A stretch of DNA of 15,526 nt from Bacteroidales bacterium (GTDB lineage: Bacteria; Bacteroidota; Bacteroidia; Bacteroidales; F082). The translations under genes and the position numbers were made by a program. The notes under the pieces are model-generated. The model saw only the letters and a program-made list of their open reading frames with translations, was not told the origin of the DNA and did not search any database. Shown piece by piece: positions 14,063 to 15,526 of the stretch. The stretch spans positions 1 through 15,526 of the forward strand of contig JAGCCO010000104.1 in assembly GCA_017651645.1 (NCBI GenBank). Reading direction: 5' to 3'. Numbering within the stretch: position 1 is the stretch's first letter; the number at the start of each line of letters is the position of its first letter.

Positions 14063-14080
14063 TCCGGATCAAGTCCGGAA
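14062..14080. repeat. REP-like hairpin
   Basis: TTCCGGA (14062-14068) and TCCGGAA (14074-14080) enclose five bases. The sequence then continues GATTCGACGATGCGAAGCGA, similar to the core of the ~230-bp dispersed repeat. This kind of GGATCAAGTCCGG palindrome is a common intergenic repeat in many bacteria. Confidence 0.65.
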
Positions 14081-14204
14081 ATCCCCGATTCGACGATGCG
14101 AAGCGAGTCAATGACGGCAAGGGGATAAAGCACCACATAGAGAAGATACGGCAGTTGAACACAGAGTCCCGAAGGGACGACAGCCTTTGTGGAGGCAGGC
14201 GGTG

Positions 14205-14229
14205 TGAACCCCTGCCGACTTTAGGAGAT
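14205..14229. repeat. 25-bp direct repeat, copy 2
   Basis: Identical to 14038-14062. It is followed by GCGTTCCGCGTTCGCGGAAT, which contains the inverted words TTCCGCG and CGCGGAA, again a hairpin next to the repeat. Confidence 0.8.
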
Positions 14230-14315
14230 CGCGTTCCGCGTTCGCGGAATGAGGGGCCCGCGATGACGGTAAAGGGTGAGGCGTTGTCCGTTGGAGTGCT
14301 GTTTTCCGCCCGTAT

Positions 14316-14556
14316 GCCGTGTGTGGGAACGCCAAAACCAGACTGGGTTGGGTGCGCAGGCCACGGCCGACATGGCGGGGAAGCGTCCGCTTCGTGCGTT
14401 GGGACCGATGATGTCGGCCTTGATTCTTTGGCCCATTGACTCGCTTCGCTTCGTCGAATCTTCGATTTCTTATCAAGAAGAAAGGGCGGAAATAGATGCC
14501 CGCAGCCATAGATGCCCGCCGTCGCACATGCCCGCGTTGGCATGACATGGCTGCTG
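14316..14556 (-). repeat. Dispersed ~230-bp repeat, copy 3 (inverted, leader + core)
   Basis: On the minus strand this copy has the leader hairpin (arms GCAGCCAT 14502-14509 and ATGGCTGC 14547-14554) and the core with GGCCGACAT (14365-14373) and ATGTCGGCC (14411-14419). Both stems are kept although the sequence between the core arms differs strongly from copies 1 and 2. Indels break the open frame that copies 1 and 2 share, supporting a non-coding element. It lies in inverse orientation to copy 2, beyond the other end of the defence-type island. Confidence 0.8.
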
Positions 14557-14608
14557 AGCCCAACGTGGGGATGACATGGGCAGAAAGGCTGGCATGACAT
14601 GGCTGCTG
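14539..14608. repeat. 18-bp direct repeat at the outer end of copy 3
   Basis: GGCATGACATGGCTGCTG occurs at 14539-14556 and 14591-14608, with a related GGATGACATGGGC between (14569-14581). The first copy is part of the leader hairpin, so the second is probably a fragment of another element. The rest, up to 14680, holds no gene I can support. Confidence 0.7.
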
Positions 14609-14680
14609 CGCTAGTTACCCTACAAGTTCGATACCGACAACGATCATATCAAGAAGTTGATTGGAATGGTTGGGATGACG

Positions 14681-15526
14681 CTAAAAACCCGCCAACTCCA
14701 TCGTCACCGTGGGAATCAGCAGCAAGGCGCCGATGACAATTAATACTAGGATGAACTTCCAGATGAACTTCACCCATTTCTCCCACGGGATGCGAGCCAC
14801 GCCAAGAGCGGCCATGAGAACTCCACTGGTGGGGGTAATCATATTGGTGAAACCATCACCAAACTGGAAAGCCACCACCGTAGCTTGACGCGAGATGCCA
14901 ATCAAGTCGCTGAAGGGTGCCATAATGGGCATTGTAATGGCAGCTTTGGCCGAGCCGCTCGGAATGACGATATTAATCAAGGTCTGGATGCCATACATGA
15001 TTTCTGCCGAAGCAATTTTTCCCATATTGCTCATCGACTTGGAGAGACCATAAAGAATCGTGTCGATGATGCCACCATCCTGCAAAATGATGACGATGCC
15101 GCCCGCCAAGCCCACGATGACCGCCGCCGAGAGAATGTCGCCCATGCCTTCTAGAAATAGTTTGGCGATGTCGCTGGCACTCTTGTCGACAGCCAAACCG
15201 CTGGCGATACCGAGCACCAAAAACAGGGATGCGATTTCCATGATGTACCACTCATAGCCCAACACACCAACCACGAGAAAATAGACCGTAGCGAAGAGCA
15301 GCGTGAGCACGAAATAATGCACCGTCTTGCGCAAGGTGATAATGCTCAGCAGGACAAATACCGCTGTGCCAATGGGTAGCAAAGGCATCGTGGTTGTGCT
15401 GTTACCGATTTTCAAGGTGGTCATCGGATAAAGCACTGAAAATACAATTAATACCACTGCCAAAAAAGCAAAAACAAACCATGCCTTGCGTGGTGTGTAA
15501 CGTTCCAATTCCTCCTCTTTTACCTC
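14681..15526 (-). CDS. YfcC/DcuC-family carboxylate or amino-acid carrier (C-terminal part)
   Basis: The visible 281 residues are the C-terminal half of a YfcC-type inner-membrane carrier (full family length about 500). The frame stays open through EVKEEELERYTPRKAW to the right edge, so the true start lies outside; the TTG at 15506-15508 is internal. A charged cytoplasmic loop leads into hydrophobic helices. The family motifs AGGIVIILQDGGIIDTILYG, IPSGSAKAAITMPIMAPFSD and FGDGFTNMITPTSGVLMAAL are clear, followed by RIPWEKWVKFIWKF and a last helix ending MELAGF. Members of this DcuC-like group take up or exchange dicarboxylates, amino acids or dipeptides; the substrate is not evident. It belongs to the GC-richer host flank. 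No clear terminator is seen after the TAG at 14681. Confidence 0.9.
   Translation of the reverse strand, partial: EVKEEELERYTPRKAWFVFAFLAVVLIVFSVLYPMTTLKIGNSTTTMPLLPIGTAVFVLLSIITLRKTVHYFVLTLLFATVYFLVVGVLGYEWYIMEIASLFLVLGIASGLAVDKSASDIAKLFLEGMGDILSAAVIVGLAGGIVIILQDGGIIDTILYGLSKSMSNMGKIASAEIMYGIQTLINIVIPSGSAKAAITMPIMAPFSDLIGISRQATVVAFQFGDGFTNMITPTSGVLMAALGVARIPWEKWVKFIWKFILVLIVIGALLLIPTVTMELAGF

Overview
The window looks like an accessory locus in a Bacteroidetes chromosome, most likely a Bacteroidales (Prevotella-like) gut or oral species. The evidence is promoters of the Bacteroidetes type (a TAnnTTTG -7 box, in one case with TTTG exactly 19 bases upstream), weak or absent Shine-Dalgarno sequences, a GH95 alpha-L-fucosidase lipoprotein, and Bacteroidetes-style accessory families (RhuM-like, PBECR-like). 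No rRNA or tRNA gene, integrase, transposase or CRISPR array was seen.

Left flank (1-4080), by eye GC-richer and host-like: the 5' part of groES runs leftward off the edge, then a divergent MATE-family efflux pump (398-1789), then a convergent GH95 fucosidase (1761-4055, minus) whose 3' end overlaps the pump by 29 bp. A REP-type palindromic repeat lies upstream of groES, and related half-sites sit in frame inside the fucosidase.

Modular repeat region (4151-7074): three consecutive units, each starting with nearly the same ~90-bp promoter-like block and carrying a different single cargo gene. Cargo A is a broken toxin/polyvalent-domain-like gene, cargo B a RhuM-type N-terminus joined by deletion to a PLD-like C-terminus, and cargo C an intact PBECR2-like putative nuclease. 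Units A and C share a perfect 32-bp tail. The units are separated by pieces of a ~230-bp dispersed repeat with two conserved stem-loops.

Defence-type island (7149-13613, all minus, by eye AT-richer). In order of transcription it holds an RloA-like AAA ATPase followed by a deleted rloB remnant; a three-gene operon of HNH endonuclease, methyltransferase-HIT fusion and second HNH endonuclease; and a two-gene operon of an XRE-HTH protein with a C-terminal EVE/PUA-like domain plus a third HNH endonuclease. Promoters are visible before the last two operons and before rloA. The two HNH operons are the best candidates for uncharacterised anti-phage or modification-dependent restriction systems.

Right flank (13614-15526): about 1 kb of repeats (two 11-bp-period tandem arrays, REP-like hairpins, and an inverted copy of the ~230-bp element), then the C-terminal part of a YfcC/DcuC-family carrier running off the right edge. 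Inverted copies of the ~230-bp element therefore bracket the island.
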